From: Methylomusa anaerophila
GTDB taxonomy: Bacteria > Bacillota > Negativicutes > Sporomusales > Sporomusaceae
DNA length: 64,000 nt
NCBI RefSeq assembly: GCF_003966895.1
Contig: NZ_AP018449.1
Coordinates: forward strand, 3,365,501 to 3,429,500
Reading direction: 5' to 3'
Shown: positions 43,005 through 50,341 of the stretch, in pieces
Position numbering within the stretch: the stretch's first letter is position 1
How the letters are laid out: each line of letters starts with the position of its first letter
Translations under genes and position numbers: made by a program
Notes under the pieces: model-generated
What the model saw: only the letters and a program-made list of their open reading frames with translations
Told to the model about the DNA's origin: nothing
Databases searched by the model: none

Positions 43005-44825
43005 GTGCAAGCATCCCAAATCATAACCCTGATCGCTGTAGGGCTGACCATGTTCGGCGTCATCGGCTTTTTATCCTTGTTGGCTCATTACTACACACTC
43101 AACGGTATCAAGTCCAAGACCGTGGGCGATGGACAGCATGGGACGGCCCGCTGGGCATCAAAACAGGAGATCAGAAATACCTATACGGAAGTCAGGTTCG
43201 AACCGGAAAAATGGCGGAAGGGAGAAAATCTCCCAACCGTCCAGGGGTTGGTTGTCGGCTGGCGAAGGGCTTCGCTGTTTGACAATACAGCGCCCCATGG
43301 CTACGCGCTGGTGGATGACGATGACATCCATTGCCTGATGATCGGCGCTGCAGGCGTTGGAAAGACCGCCAATTTCCTCTATCCAAACCTGGAATATGCC
43401 TGTGCCTGTGGCATGAGCTTCATAACCACGGACACCAAAGGCGACCTCTACCGCAACTACGGCAGCATCGCCAAGGAACACTACGGCTACCATGTGGCCG
43501 TCATCGATCTGAGAAACCCCACCCGCTCGGACGGCAATAACCTGCTCCATCTTGTCAACCGATACATGGATATGTACCTTGCAAACCCTCGGAATCTGGC
43601 ATACAAGGCCAGAGCCGAAAAGTATGCCAAGATTACCGCCAAAACCATCATCAACTCCGGAGGGTTTGATGTGGCGTCTGCAGGCCAGAATGCCTTCTTC
43701 TATGACGCGGCTGAAGGGTTGTTGACCTCCGTGATACTGCTCATCGCGGAATACTGCGAACCGAAGCAGCGACACATTGTGTCCGTGTTCAAGCTGATTC
43801 AGGACCTGCTAGCGCCCAGCGGCGTTAAAGGACGCACCCTGTTCCAGCTCCTTCTGGCACACCTGCCGGACGAGCACAAGACAAAATGGTTTGCAGGCGC
43901 GGCCCTCAACTCTGCGGAGCAGGCCATGCAGAGTGTCCTCTCCACCGCCCTTTCAAGGCTCAATGCCTTTCTGGACTCCGAGCTGGAGCAGGTGCTGTGC
44001 TTTGATACGGCTATCGATGCGGAAAAGTTCTGCACTGAGAAAAGCGCCATTTTTCTGGTCATGCCGGAAGAAGATAACACGAAGTATTTCATCATCAGTC
44101 TGATTGTCCAGCAGCTTTACCGGGAAATCCTCTCGGTGGCCGACGAGCATGGCGGCAAGCTGCCGAACCGTGTGATGATGTTTCTTGACGAGATCGGCAC
44201 CATACCAAAAATCGAGTCAGCGGAGATGATGTTCAGCGCCAGTCGTTCCCGCCGCATGTCCATTGTGGCGATCATACAATCGTTTGCTCAGTTGGAGAAA
44301 AACTACGGGCGGGAGGGTTCCGCCATCATCATCGACAACTGTCAGGATACGGTGTTCGGCGGTTTCGCCCCCAACAGTGAATCCGCGCAGATATTGTCGA
44401 AGGCCCTCGGCAACAAAACCGTCATGAGCGGCTCCGTCAGCCGCGGCAAAAACGATCCCAGCCAATCCCTGCAGATGATCGAGCGGCCGCTGATGACCCC
44501 TGACGAATTGAAATCCATGCCCAAGGGACATTTTATTGTGACCAAGACCGGAGCGTATCCCATGCGCACCAGACTGAAGCTGTTCCTGGAATGGGGCATT
44601 GTCTTCGGGAAGCCATACGAAATTGCAGAGCAATCCGCCAGAATAGTGGAGTACGCTGACCGCTTCACCCTGGAAGAAGAAATCATCCGGCGCCATGCCG
44701 CCTGTGAGGAAGTGCTGGAGGAACCTAAAGCGCCTGAATCTGCATCAGGCGGAATGCTTCACACGCCGGGACCAACGATCAATCTTGACCCTTTTATTCA
44801 AAAACAGGAATCCACAAGGGGGTGA
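43005..44825 (+). CDS. virD4: VirD4/TraG-type coupling protein (T4CP)
   Basis: GTG 43005 follows AAAGGAGG. The 606-residue protein has a single N-terminal membrane helix (about residues 7-29), HGTARWASKQEI, Walker A GAAGVGKTAN (about residues 114-123), Walker B VMMFLDEIGTIP, and the RRMSIVAIIQSFAQL motif. These are hallmarks of VirD4/TraG coupling ATPases that bring the relaxase-DNA complex and protein substrates to the T4SS. One short N-terminal helix is typical of Gram-positive T4CPs. Confidence 0.92.
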   Translation: MQASQIITLIAVGLTMFGVIGFLSLLAHYYTLNGIKSKTVGDGQHGTARWASKQEIRNTYTEVRFEPEKWRKGENLPTVQGLVVGWRRASLFDNTAPHGYALVDDDDIHCLMIGAAGVGKTANFLYPNLEYACACGMSFITTDTKGDLYRNYGSIAKEHYGYHVAVIDLRNPTRSDGNNLLHLVNRYMDMYLANPRNLAYKARAEKYAKITAKTIINSGGFDVASAGQNAFFYDAAEGLLTSVILLIAEYCEPKQRHIVSVFKLIQDLLAPSGVKGRTLFQLLLAHLPDEHKTKWFAGAALNSAEQAMQSVLSTALSRLNAFLDSELEQVLCFDTAIDAEKFCTEKSAIFLVMPEEDNTKYFIISLIVQQLYREILSVADEHGGKLPNRVMMFLDEIGTIPKIESAEMMFSASRSRRMSIVAIIQSFAQLEKNYGREGSAIIIDNCQDTVFGGFAPNSESAQILSKALGNKTVMSGSVSRGKNDPSQSLQMIERPLMTPDELKSMPKGHFIVTKTGAYPMRTRLKLFLEWGIVFGKPYEIAEQSARIVEYADRFTLEEEIIRRHAACEEVLEEPKAPESASGGMLHTPGPTINLDPFIQKQESTRG

Positions 44826-44829
44826 CGCT

Positions 44830-45099
44830 ATGGGGTACTTTACCTCGCTTTATTCCTCCGAACTGCCACACCGTGCAAGAGCCGTCTATATGTATCTTTC
44901 CGACCGCTCCGACAAGGAAGGTAAATGCTATCCGGCGATTGGTACCATCGCCAGAGAGTTGAAGCTGTCCAGGAGTACCGTCAAGCGCGCGCTTGCCGAC
45001 TTGGAAAAGAGCGGGTATCTCCGCAAAGAACAGCGTTGGCGGGAAAACGGCGGAAAGAGCAGCAACATGTTCTATCTGAGAAAGTCAGATACTAGCTGA
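44830..45099 (+). CDS. Winged-helix DNA-binding protein
   Basis: ATG 44830, with GGGGGTGACG upstream. The 89-residue protein has YMYLSDRSDKEGKCYPAIGT followed by IARELKLSRSTVKRALADLE, a clear helix-turn-helix of the replication-initiator/GntR-like type, and a beta-wing. Such small proteins follow virD4 in many Clostridia ICEs and resemble RepA N-terminal domains. The gene may be shortened: the sequence after the stop still reads with similar composition for about 80 bp. Confidence 0.75.
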   Translation: MGYFTSLYSSELPHRARAVYMYLSDRSDKEGKCYPAIGTIARELKLSRSTVKRALADLEKSGYLRKEQRWRENGGKSSNMFYLRKSDTS

Positions 45100-45483
45100 T
45101 AAGCGAAAAATATATTTTCACACCAAGGGAAAAGTCTACCCTATGCGTGAACCATGGAAGGGTTCATGGTGAACCATGAAGGCGAACCTCTCACTCTAAG
45201 AGTGTTCAACAACAGAAAAAGAACAATAATTTCTCTGCAGATCATAGTGAAACTGACTTAAAAAAAGAACAGTATAAAAGTAAGGCCGGAATATGATAAA
45301 ACTATTGTCAGGGGGAGCAAAACTGTTCCTCCTGACTTCTTCCTCATCATAAGAATTTCACTAATGTAACGCCGTTGGCGTTATACTAACTCACATGGAA
45401 ACTGTTGGATTTAGTGTCCGCATAATATACTGTTACTTATAGTGTTAATGTAACGCAAATAGAGTTATTCGGAGGTAAGTGCT
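45100..45483 (+). other. Gene-free regulatory region upstream of the SinR-like gene
   Basis: No gene is evident. It contains a perfect palindrome TTCATGGT-GA-ACCATGAA (45163-45180), a hairpin GTCAGGGGGA/TCCTCCTGAC (45307-45336), and TAACGCC-GTT-GGCGTTA (45367-45383). The motif TAATGTAACGC occurs at 45362-45372 and 45446-45456, the second within GTTAC...GTAAC (45432-45454). Related GTTACAYTAA copies occur before the gene at 46866. These are candidate operators. Confidence 0.5.
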
Positions 45484-45813
45484 ATGAAAGATAAGGCTAT
45501 CGGCAAGAGGATTCAACAATATAGAGAAGCAAAAGGATATACACAGGAATCATTTGCAGAAATTGTTAAGCTGACTCCTAATTATTTATCAGCTATTGAG
45601 CGCGGTGTAAAAACTCCAAGTGTGGACACTTTAATTGATATCATAAATGGCCTGGATGTATCAGCGGATGAAATATTAATGGATGTGATCAATGCGGGCT
45701 ATAAAATCAAAGCATCAAAGTTATCCGAAGCAATCAGCAATCTGCCGCAGGATGAACAGCGAAGAATTCTTTCTGTTGTAGAAGCACTCATCAAAGAGGC
45801 AACGTCGCGATAA
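45484..45813 (+). CDS. Xre/SinR-like transcriptional regulator
   Basis: GGAGG precedes ATG 45484. The 109-residue protein has an N-terminal Cro/CI helix-turn-helix (KRIQQYREAKGYTQESFAEI, LTPNYLSAIERGVKTPSVDT) and a short C-terminal helical region with LPQDEQRRILSVVEAL. It is transcribed away from the palindromes at 45362-45454, which it may bind. With the divergent Xre protein at 45881 it probably forms a switch controlling transfer or excision. Confidence 0.85.
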   Translation: MKDKAIGKRIQQYREAKGYTQESFAEIVKLTPNYLSAIERGVKTPSVDTLIDIINGLDVSADEILMDVINAGYKIKASKLSEAISNLPQDEQRRILSVVEALIKEATSR

Positions 45814-45880
45814 CTATTTTCAGAATGATGCACAGAACTTGATACAGCCACAGAAAAATAAGCCTAACAGTTTTTAGCTG

Positions 45881-46228
45881 CTAGGCTTTATGCTTCATTA
45901 GCTGAAACATCGTATCAATAACATTTAATATCAGCTTTTGATCATCAAGGCTTAAGGTATTAAGTTTGTTTATTATCAGGGACATTGTGGTACTGTCCGT
46001 TTCCATGTTAGATGGCTGTATGTATTTAAACAGATCCTCGAAAGTTAATCCCAGCGCCTTGATAATTTTATCCAAACTGATTAAAGAAGGATTCCTTTCT
46101 CCTCTTTCTAACCTGCCCAGATGAGAAGGGTCTATGCCTGCTTTATCTGCAAGTTCCTCCTGACTCAGCCCTTTTTCAGATCTCAAAATTCTTATTCTGT
46201 CACCTACAATTTTTGAAATATCATTCAT
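45881..46228 (-). CDS. Xre-family repressor on the minus strand
   Basis: The 115-residue protein begins VGDRIRILRSEKGLSQEELA and has DPSHLGRLERGERNPSLISL as recognition region, a standard Cro/CI domain. A helical C-terminus follows. It is one of very few minus-strand genes in the element. Its promoter region holds a 13-bp perfect inverted repeat at 46282-46322 next to a consensus promoter for the opposite strand. This is the layout of a lysogeny-type repressor guarding a divergent operon. Confidence 0.85.
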   Translation of the reverse strand: MNDISKIVGDRIRILRSEKGLSQEELADKAGIDPSHLGRLERGERNPSLISLDKIIKALGLTFEDLFKYIQPSNMETDSTTMSLIINKLNTLSLDDQKLILNVIDTMFQLMKHKA

Positions 46229-46281
46229 TCTATCACCACCTATTATATAGAAACTTATATGGTGGCGGTGATAATGGCAAG

Positions 46282-46322
46282 GGTATATTAGTCATATTTA
46301 TTTATATTGTGACTAATATACC
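46282..46322 (+). promoter_or_regulatory. Operator-like perfect inverted repeat
   Basis: GGTATATTAGTCA (46282-46294) and TGACTAATATACC (46310-46322) are a perfect 13-bp inverted repeat with a 15-bp gap. The right arm abuts the -35 box at 46323. A second imperfect repeat with ATCACC/GGTGAT arms lies at about 46231-46274. Confidence 0.75.
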
Positions 46323-46351
46323 TTGACACAAACACGAAATTTGTCTATACT
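46323..46351 (+). promoter_or_regulatory. Consensus promoter for the divergent small-gene operon
   Basis: TTGACA (46323-46328), a 17-bp spacer and TATACT (46346-46351). The spacer contains ACAAA...TTTGT. It would drive 46388 and 46600 and is adjacent to the 13-bp operator, so repression by the minus-strand Xre protein is likely. Confidence 0.85.
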
Positions 46352-46387
46352 TGGAAATGTGTATTTTTTCCAAAGGAGGAAGATTAG

Positions 46388-46597
46388 GTGATGTGGATTT
46401 CAAACAATCCAAGAGACAACCTGATAGCCTTGGCTGTCTTAACTGGCATACTTGCCATAACAGGTATAGTGCATTTAATAAAAAAACATAGAGAAAAACA
46501 GGAAATAGAGAGGTTCAGACAAAGACAGTGCAAACAGGGTGAAAATATCTCCAAAAGGGATATTATTCATTTAAATAAAAGTGGCAAGGAGCGATAA
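46388..46597 (+). CDS. Small single-helix membrane protein
   Basis: AAAGGAGGA at 46373 allows GTG 46388 or ATG 46391 as start. The 68-69-residue product has one membrane helix (LIALAVLTGILAITGIVHLI) followed by a basic, charged tail (KKHREKQEIERFRQRQCKQG). It is the first gene behind the repressed promoter at 46323. Unrecognised; small membrane proteins in this position can be exclusion or immunity proteins, but nothing in the sequence proves that. Confidence 0.6.
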   Translation: MMWISNNPRDNLIALAVLTGILAITGIVHLIKKHREKQEIERFRQRQCKQGENISKRDIIHLNKSGKER

Positions 46598-46599
46598 GT

Positions 46600-46734
46600 G
46601 TGAGCTTTATATTTGACTACTACAATGAACATGGAGAAATGCCTAGTCCCGCGTATTTTCTCGTACTGCTTGCAATAATGGTTATACTGCTTGTCGGAAT
46701 AACCATTTATAACCATAGACAAGATAAAAAATAA
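46600..46734 (+). CDS. Very small membrane protein (44 residues)
   Basis: GTG 46600 follows AAGGAG at 46585-46590. The frame reads SFIFDYYNEHGEMPSPAYF and then a hydrophobic helix LVLLAIMVILLVGITIY, ending HRQDKK. It lies three bases after the previous gene and is likely coupled to it. Confidence 0.55.
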   Translation: MSFIFDYYNEHGEMPSPAYFLVLLAIMVILLVGITIYNHRQDKK

Positions 46735-46803
46735 AGACCAGATAATAATTTACTATTTTTCATAATGTATCCAGGCTTCGACACATATCGACGTATTCTA
46801 TGT

Positions 46804-46852
46804 GTTACACTAATACTGATAGAGTTACATTAACCCTATTAGAATTAGTAAC
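46804..46852 (+). promoter_or_regulatory. Cluster of GTTAC half-sites
   Basis: GTTACACTAA (46804-46813), GTTACATTAA (46824-46833) and TTAGTAAC (46845-46852) are variants of the TTAATGTAAC motif before the SinR-like gene at 45484. They lie just upstream of the gene at 46866 and suggest a shared regulator. Confidence 0.5.
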
Positions 46853-46865
46853 AGGAGTGATGTAG

Positions 46866-47132
46866 ATGTATAAAAAACTTAGGATGAAGATGTTGGCTGT
46901 CAGGATTGAATGGCATTGGGGCTTTATTATGAGAGGCAGAAAAAAAGGAAATCATCTGCTTGAGAAAGGGCCGCCGTATACTTCTGACAAGATACTGAGG
47001 CTGAGCAAACGAGTGGATCGTCATTGCAACAGCATTTCAAGGTTGACTAATAAATATATTGAACTAGCAAAAAACGATCAAATTCTTCCATGCTTTAATA
47101 TGAAAGGCGAAGCTTTATGTAGGCATAATTAA
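46866..47132 (+). CDS. Small basic protein of the regulatory region
   Basis: ACAGGAGTGATGTAG precedes ATG 46866. The 88-residue product is strongly basic and helical (RIEWHWGFIMRGRKKGNHLL, RLSKRVDRHCNSISRLTNKY) and has three cysteines, two near the end (CFNM, CRHN). Basic charge suggests nucleic-acid binding. I do not recognise the family. Upstream GTTAC half-sites imply control by a regulator of this element. Confidence 0.55.
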   Translation: MYKKLRMKMLAVRIEWHWGFIMRGRKKGNHLLEKGPPYTSDKILRLSKRVDRHCNSISRLTNKYIELAKNDQILPCFNMKGEALCRHN

Positions 47133-47204
47133 CAAAAATTTCGTAGGGCATATCATTCCTACCAAGAAAAATGAGTAATCAAAATTAATTAAGGAGTTAC
47201 GATT

Positions 47205-47447
47205 ATGCTAGCGGTTACGAAAAGAAAAGTTGACGAACTTGGCAGAATTGTTCTGCCGATTGAGTTAAGGACGAATCTCAGCATTGAATCCGGTGATTCA
47301 CTTGACATATGTACTGATGAGCGCGGTAATATAATTTTACACAAGTCAATAGACCGCTGTGTTTTTTGCAGAGCGACATCTAGTCTTACCCTTGTTATGG
47401 ATAAATGTGTTTGCTTAAGCTGCAAAAACACCATAAACAATACCTAA
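47205..47447 (+). CDS. AbrB-type regulator with Cys-pair C-terminus
   Basis: AAGGAG precedes ATG 47205. The 80-residue protein has a canonical AbrB swapped hairpin (KRKVDELGRIVLPIELRTNL, SGDSLDICTDERGNIILHK) followed by a four-Cys tail, CVFCRATSS...CVCLSC, that could bind zinc. Full AbrB homologues of Bacillus share a C-terminal half of about this size but differ in the Cys pairs. A strong terminator follows. It is probably a regulator of the element's genes. Confidence 0.8.
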   Translation: MLAVTKRKVDELGRIVLPIELRTNLSIESGDSLDICTDERGNIILHKSIDRCVFCRATSSLTLVMDKCVCLSCKNTINNT

Positions 47448-47469
47448 TTCTAATTATTTAATACTTCAG

Positions 47470-47505
47470 TAACCGGGTGCGAAAAACGCATCCGGTTATT
47501 TTTTT
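47470..47505 (+). terminator. Rho-independent terminator
   Basis: AACCGGGTGCG / CGCATCCGGTT (one G-T pair) around an AAAAA loop, followed by ATTTTTTT. Confidence 0.9.
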
Positions 47506-47631
47506 GGAAATATGTCCATTGGCTAATCCCAAGACAATAAAACTATTATATCAATAGCAGTAAAGATAGCAGCTGGGGGATGAAATAAATTCGCCTGCGG
47601 CTAAACTTACCTTGCAATGGCAGTGTCTAGG

Positions 47632-47660
47632 TTGACATATTCTATAAATTAAATTTTTAT
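47632..47660 (+). promoter_or_regulatory. Probable promoter of the riboswitch transcript
   Basis: TTGACA (47632-47637), a 17-bp spacer, then TTTTAT (47655-47660). Between it and the riboswitch lies a perfect inverted repeat ATTTTACAA (47681-47689) / TTGTAAAAT (47708-47716). The 110 bp before the promoter hold no gene. Confidence 0.55.
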
Positions 47661-47821
47661 GAACAATAAATATCGACCATATTTTACAAAATTTACTATT
47701 ACATATATTGTAAAATTAATATAGCGGCCAGAATTTCGTTGTAATCGCTATTTTATTGTTGCTTTTAAAAGAAAGGAGATAATTTTTTAAGTCTGAAATT
47801 TACAAAAAAACAAATAAAGCG

Positions 47822-47917
47822 ATAAGGGCAAACCTGTTAAAAGACAGCGACGCAAAGCCAAGGGTCTAAGGTACTGCTGACAGCAGCACTATGATTGCCT
47901 GGTTACCGAACTGATTA
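47822..47917 (+). ncRNA. Cyclic-di-GMP-I (GEMM-I) riboswitch
   Basis: The segment shows the conserved order of the GEMM-I aptamer: GGGCAAACC, GCGACGCAAAGCCAAGGG with TCTAAGG, a variable hairpin (TGCTG-ACAG-CAGCA), then TGATTGCCTGGTTACCGAAC. These are the ligand-binding core and the tetraloop/receptor of the class I c-di-GMP riboswitch. A strong intrinsic terminator begins ten bases later, so control is probably by transcription termination. Downstream come two short frames, another terminator and then the sigma-like gene at 48295. Confidence 0.92.
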
Positions 47918-47926
47918 CAACTATAC

Positions 47927-47963
47927 TATAACCCTGCCCTTTTAGGCAGGGTTATAATTTTTG
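47927..47963 (+). terminator. Riboswitch expression-platform terminator
   Basis: A perfect 12-bp stem TATAACCCTGCC / GGCAGGGTTATA with a 6-nt loop is followed by ATTTTTG. Confidence 0.92.
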
Positions 47964-48294
47964 CGCAATTCATAGCTTCAATGACTATGAATAGGGCTTT
48001 TATGCCGGCATGTCTTTTATATTTGCCCATTGTGAAAGGGGTACAAAATGGGAATTTCAAAAAGGACATTGCTAAGAGGCCCGAAATAAAGAAATTTTTC
48101 ACGGCAATTTCAACACTAAATACATTAATCAGTTAACAAGTGATTGGGACATTGAATGGCCCGTAATTTGCTATTGGCATTTTGCGGGCTTTTTCTGTTT
48201 TTTAAATAAAGCATTAGTCTCTATAAGATGCCGTTCCCCTCCGCTTGTTCTTCATTTCCGGATTTCAAAAATCACGAAATGGAGGACAAGCCTT
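47964..48294 (+). other. Region between riboswitch and sigma-like gene
   Basis: No gene longer than 40 codons is visible. A frame at 48048 (MGISKRTLLRGPK, with GAAAGGGG upstream) is very short. The overlapping +1 frame reads NFKKDIAKRPEIKKFFTAIS and ends ISTLNTLIS before a stop near 48140, so a small frameshifted or alternatively started gene may be present. A hairpin ATTCATAG/CTATGAAT follows the riboswitch terminator. GCCCG/CGGGC plus TTTTT at 48159-48195 is a second terminator. Confidence 0.4.
48159..48195 (+). terminator. Probable terminator before the sigma-like gene
   Basis: GCCCGTAA (48159-48166) / TTGCGGGC (48182-48189; one G-T pair) followed by TTTTTC. Confidence 0.6.
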
Positions 48295-48750
48295 ATGGAA
48301 GAAGGCAAGAAACGAACTAATTATAGGAAGCTATACCCTGGCGTAAAAGAAGAAATCTATGAGGTGCTGGAGCGATCTGATCGGAAAATCAAGTACAGTA
48401 GATATGATCTGAAAACGGAAAGATGCAACATTGATTATGAAAAAGCAACGGTTACATACATTCCAAGCCGCGAAGATTCCCTCGATAGGCTTGAAGAACA
48501 GAATTACCAGTTTTCAGATCAAAGCGAAGGCGTGGAAGATCGCGCAATCAAAGACACTCTGATTGCTGATATGAAGTCTTGCATAAAGCATCTTTCAAAG
48601 GAAGATCAAGCTTTAATTACCTATATCTTTTTCAATGGGGGAACCCAGCAAGGCTATGGGGAATTGATTGGCATTACGCAACGTGGCGTTGGCAAGCGCC
48701 AGGAAAAAATCCTTGAAAAGCTCAGAAAAATGATGGGCATAGATATTTAA
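48295..48750 (+). CDS. Sigma-70 region-4-like protein of the recombination module
   Basis: GGAGG precedes ATG 48295. The 151-residue protein has a charged N-terminal half and, near residues 100-150, LSKEDQALITYIFFNGGTQQ and ELIGITQRGVGKRQEKILEK, the helix-turn-helix of sigma factor region 4. Region 2 is not recognisable, so it may be a partial or phage-like sigma regulator. Similar genes lie just upstream of recombinase genes in other Bacillota elements. Its position downstream of the c-di-GMP riboswitch suggests a possible link of that signal with excision. Confidence 0.7.
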   Translation: MEEGKKRTNYRKLYPGVKEEIYEVLERSDRKIKYSRYDLKTERCNIDYEKATVTYIPSREDSLDRLEEQNYQFSDQSEGVEDRAIKDTLIADMKSCIKHLSKEDQALITYIFFNGGTQQGYGELIGITQRGVGKRQEKILEKLRKMMGIDI

Positions 48751-48774
48751 AAAAAATTCAAAATTTTAGTTCTG

Positions 48775-48816
48775 AACCCTCTCACTCAACGGCCAAATAA
48801 GTGAGGGGGTTTTTTC
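48775..48816 (+). terminator. Rho-independent terminator
   Basis: CCCTCTCACT / AGTGAGGGGG (G-T pair inside) with a 13-nt loop, followed by TTTTTTC, just after the sigma-like gene. Confidence 0.85.
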
Positions 48817-48845
48817 TATCCCTCTTTCGCTCCTTGAAAATTTCA

Positions 48846-49180
48846 TATCCGACAGCATAAATACATGATCTGTCCGGCCGTGATGAGCGGCAGCGACATT
48901 GACGGGAGCGCCAAGACTACCTGCGGATGGGTGACAGACATCCGTCGAACCGATGGCATCGAAGGCGACGAGCGGCAAGGCCCGGTTATAAAACAGTCTG
49001 TGGTAGACTGTTTCGCCATGAAACGGACAGTGACAATGCTACTTCCGCCCAGCCACAGACATCGCAATGGGGGCGGCTCGGTGAGAACCACGGAGAGGTG
49101 AAATCCCTATGAGGCTTGCTGACCACAAGCCGTTTATGCTGCCGCCCTGGCTTCGGGTAGTAGTGTCAAATAGAAGCAGC
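48846..49180 (+). ncRNA. Candidate structured RNA or conserved non-coding tract
   Basis: About 335 bp, more G+C-rich than either flank, without a convincing gene: the longest frame (48865-49101) has no ribosome binding site and unusual composition. Several local hairpins are perfect: CGGATG/CATCCG (about 48923-48943), AAACAGTC/GACTGTTT (about 48990-49012) and GGCTTG/CAAGCC (about 49112-49130). Repeated purine-rich single-stranded stretches lie between them. I recall similar sequence near recombinase genes of other Clostridia elements. The assignment as RNA is inference. Confidence 0.4.
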
Positions 49181-49217
49181 CAAATGAAGAACAAGAGATC
49201 GTTTGATCTTAGAAACT

Positions 49218-49259
49218 ACGCGGCAGGATTTTTATTGCTCTTTTCCCATCCTGCCGCGT
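49218..49259 (+). terminator. Long perfect hairpin before the recombination genes
   Basis: ACGCGGCAGGAT (49218-49229) / ATCCTGCCGCGT (49248-49259) is a perfect 12-bp stem. The loop, not the 3' side, is T-rich (TTTTATTGCTCTTTTCCC), so it may be a terminator for the minus strand or an RNA structure closing the upstream tract. Confidence 0.55.
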
Positions 49260-49295
49260 CCTTGTAAGATTAAACACCAACAAGGAGGTAATGTT

Positions 49296-49676
49296 ATGAG
49301 CAACAAATCACTGAATGAATTGCTGGAAAAAGACCTGGTCGTCGGCTATGTCTATGGTTATGACGGAACGCGTCAGGTCTTTTATTTCGAGAACTCCCCT
49401 GCAAACATTGCAAATTTTATCATGCTCCATAGCGAAAACACAGATAAAATCGTTCTGACGGATCAGTTGGACAGGTTAATCCTGAACACCTTTGGGGAAT
49501 TCATCAACAGCTGTCCCGATCAGGCATTCCTGGAGGAAGTCAAGAAAGAGCTGGTACCCATGCAGCTGGGGGAAAAAGAACCGTCTGAGATACTGTCTGC
49601 CAGCGAGGATGAATTTGCCAAACTCTTGTACGAGGAAGATCGGCAAGTAACGGAAGCTGAGCTGCGGATGTTGTAG
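49296..49676 (+). CDS. Conserved small protein of the recombinase cluster
   Basis: ATG 49296 follows AAGGAGG; another ATG at 49291 runs straight into a stop. The 126-residue soluble protein is acidic (LNELLEKDLVVGYVYGYDGT, IVLTDQLDRLILNTFGEFIN) and helical at the end. It has no recognisable domain. It is co-oriented and close to the resolvase-like gene at 49715, so a role in excision or its control is likely from context only. Confidence 0.6.
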   Translation: MSNKSLNELLEKDLVVGYVYGYDGTRQVFYFENSPANIANFIMLHSENTDKIVLTDQLDRLILNTFGEFINSCPDQAFLEEVKKELVPMQLGEKEPSEILSASEDEFAKLLYEEDRQVTEAELRML

Positions 49677-49714
49677 CTCCGGCTTTTTAATTAATATAGA
49701 ACGGAGGGTTTCAT

Positions 49715-50086
49715 ATGAAAGAACAATTACGCGCTTGGCTCTATTGCCGGATTGATGCTCCGGAAGATACGCATGGCACATTGAAAAGTCAGAAGGAAGA
49801 GCTCTATGATTATGCGGAGCAGATGGGCTTTGTTGTTACTGGCTATGCAGAAGATCTTGGAAGTGGTCTAAATTTAAGCCGCTCCGGTCTGCAGGAGACT
49901 GAGAAGGCGGCAAATGAAAGTCAAATGGATGTATTGGTCGTGAAAAGGCTTGACCGTATCGGACGGGATACAGCACAAGTGCTGGAATTTCTCCGGGGAC
50001 TGGACCAGCTGGGCATTGCGATTTATTCCCCACTGGAGGGCGAAATCCGTCTGGAACAGCAGGGTCTGGACTTCTTTCTGCGTTAG
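49715..50086 (+). CDS. Resolvase-domain-only protein lacking the catalytic serine
   Basis: GGAGG precedes ATG 49715. The 123-residue protein is a serine-recombinase catalytic domain without any DNA-binding part: AWLYCRID, DLGSGLNLSRSGLQETEKAA, and MDVLVVKRLDRIGRD. The nucleophile position of the family motif Y-C-R-V-S is Asp 14 here (YCRID), while the arginines of KRLDRIGRD are kept. It should not cut DNA. It could dimerise with the full-length recombinases and act as a control factor, or be a relic. Confidence 0.75.
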   Translation: MKEQLRAWLYCRIDAPEDTHGTLKSQKEELYDYAEQMGFVVTGYAEDLGSGLNLSRSGLQETEKAANESQMDVLVVKRLDRIGRDTAQVLEFLRGLDQLGIAIYSPLEGEIRLEQQGLDFFLR

Positions 50087-50101
50087 GAAGGAGGGGCTGT
50101 C

Positions 50102-50266
50102 ATGTCAAGAACTCAGGCATCCAATGAGGTGCAGTATAAAATCTCCATAAAATTCCTGAACATCCTGCTTCGCAACGGTATTATAACTTCTAATGAATAC
50201 AAAAAAATCGACGATTTGAACAGGCAAACCTTCACGCCTGAACTATCTCAAGTATATGCGCAATAA
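50102..50266 (+). CDS. SHOCT-like small protein
   Basis: AAGGAGGGG precedes ATG 50102, 15 bases after the resolvase-like gene. The 54-residue product has ISIKFLNILLRNGIITSNEY followed by KKIDDLN, the pattern of a SHOCT (short C-terminal) domain, in which a helix pair carries L-L-x-x-G-I-I-T-x-x-E-Y/F. Such mini-genes are common before serine recombinase genes of Clostridia elements. Function not established. Confidence 0.65.
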   Translation: MSRTQASNEVQYKISIKFLNILLRNGIITSNEYKKIDDLNRQTFTPELSQVYAQ

Positions 50267-50341
50267 CACTAGCTTTCCGGGAAATTGTGTGGTAGTGTGT
50301 GTTGCTAACAGGAGGACAAAAATAAGAAAGGAGAAGATCAT

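Noticed and set aside
48865-49101. 78-codon frame in the candidate RNA tract
   Set aside because: No ribosome binding site, odd composition, and overlaps hairpins; treated as non-coding, although I recall it being annotated in other genomes.
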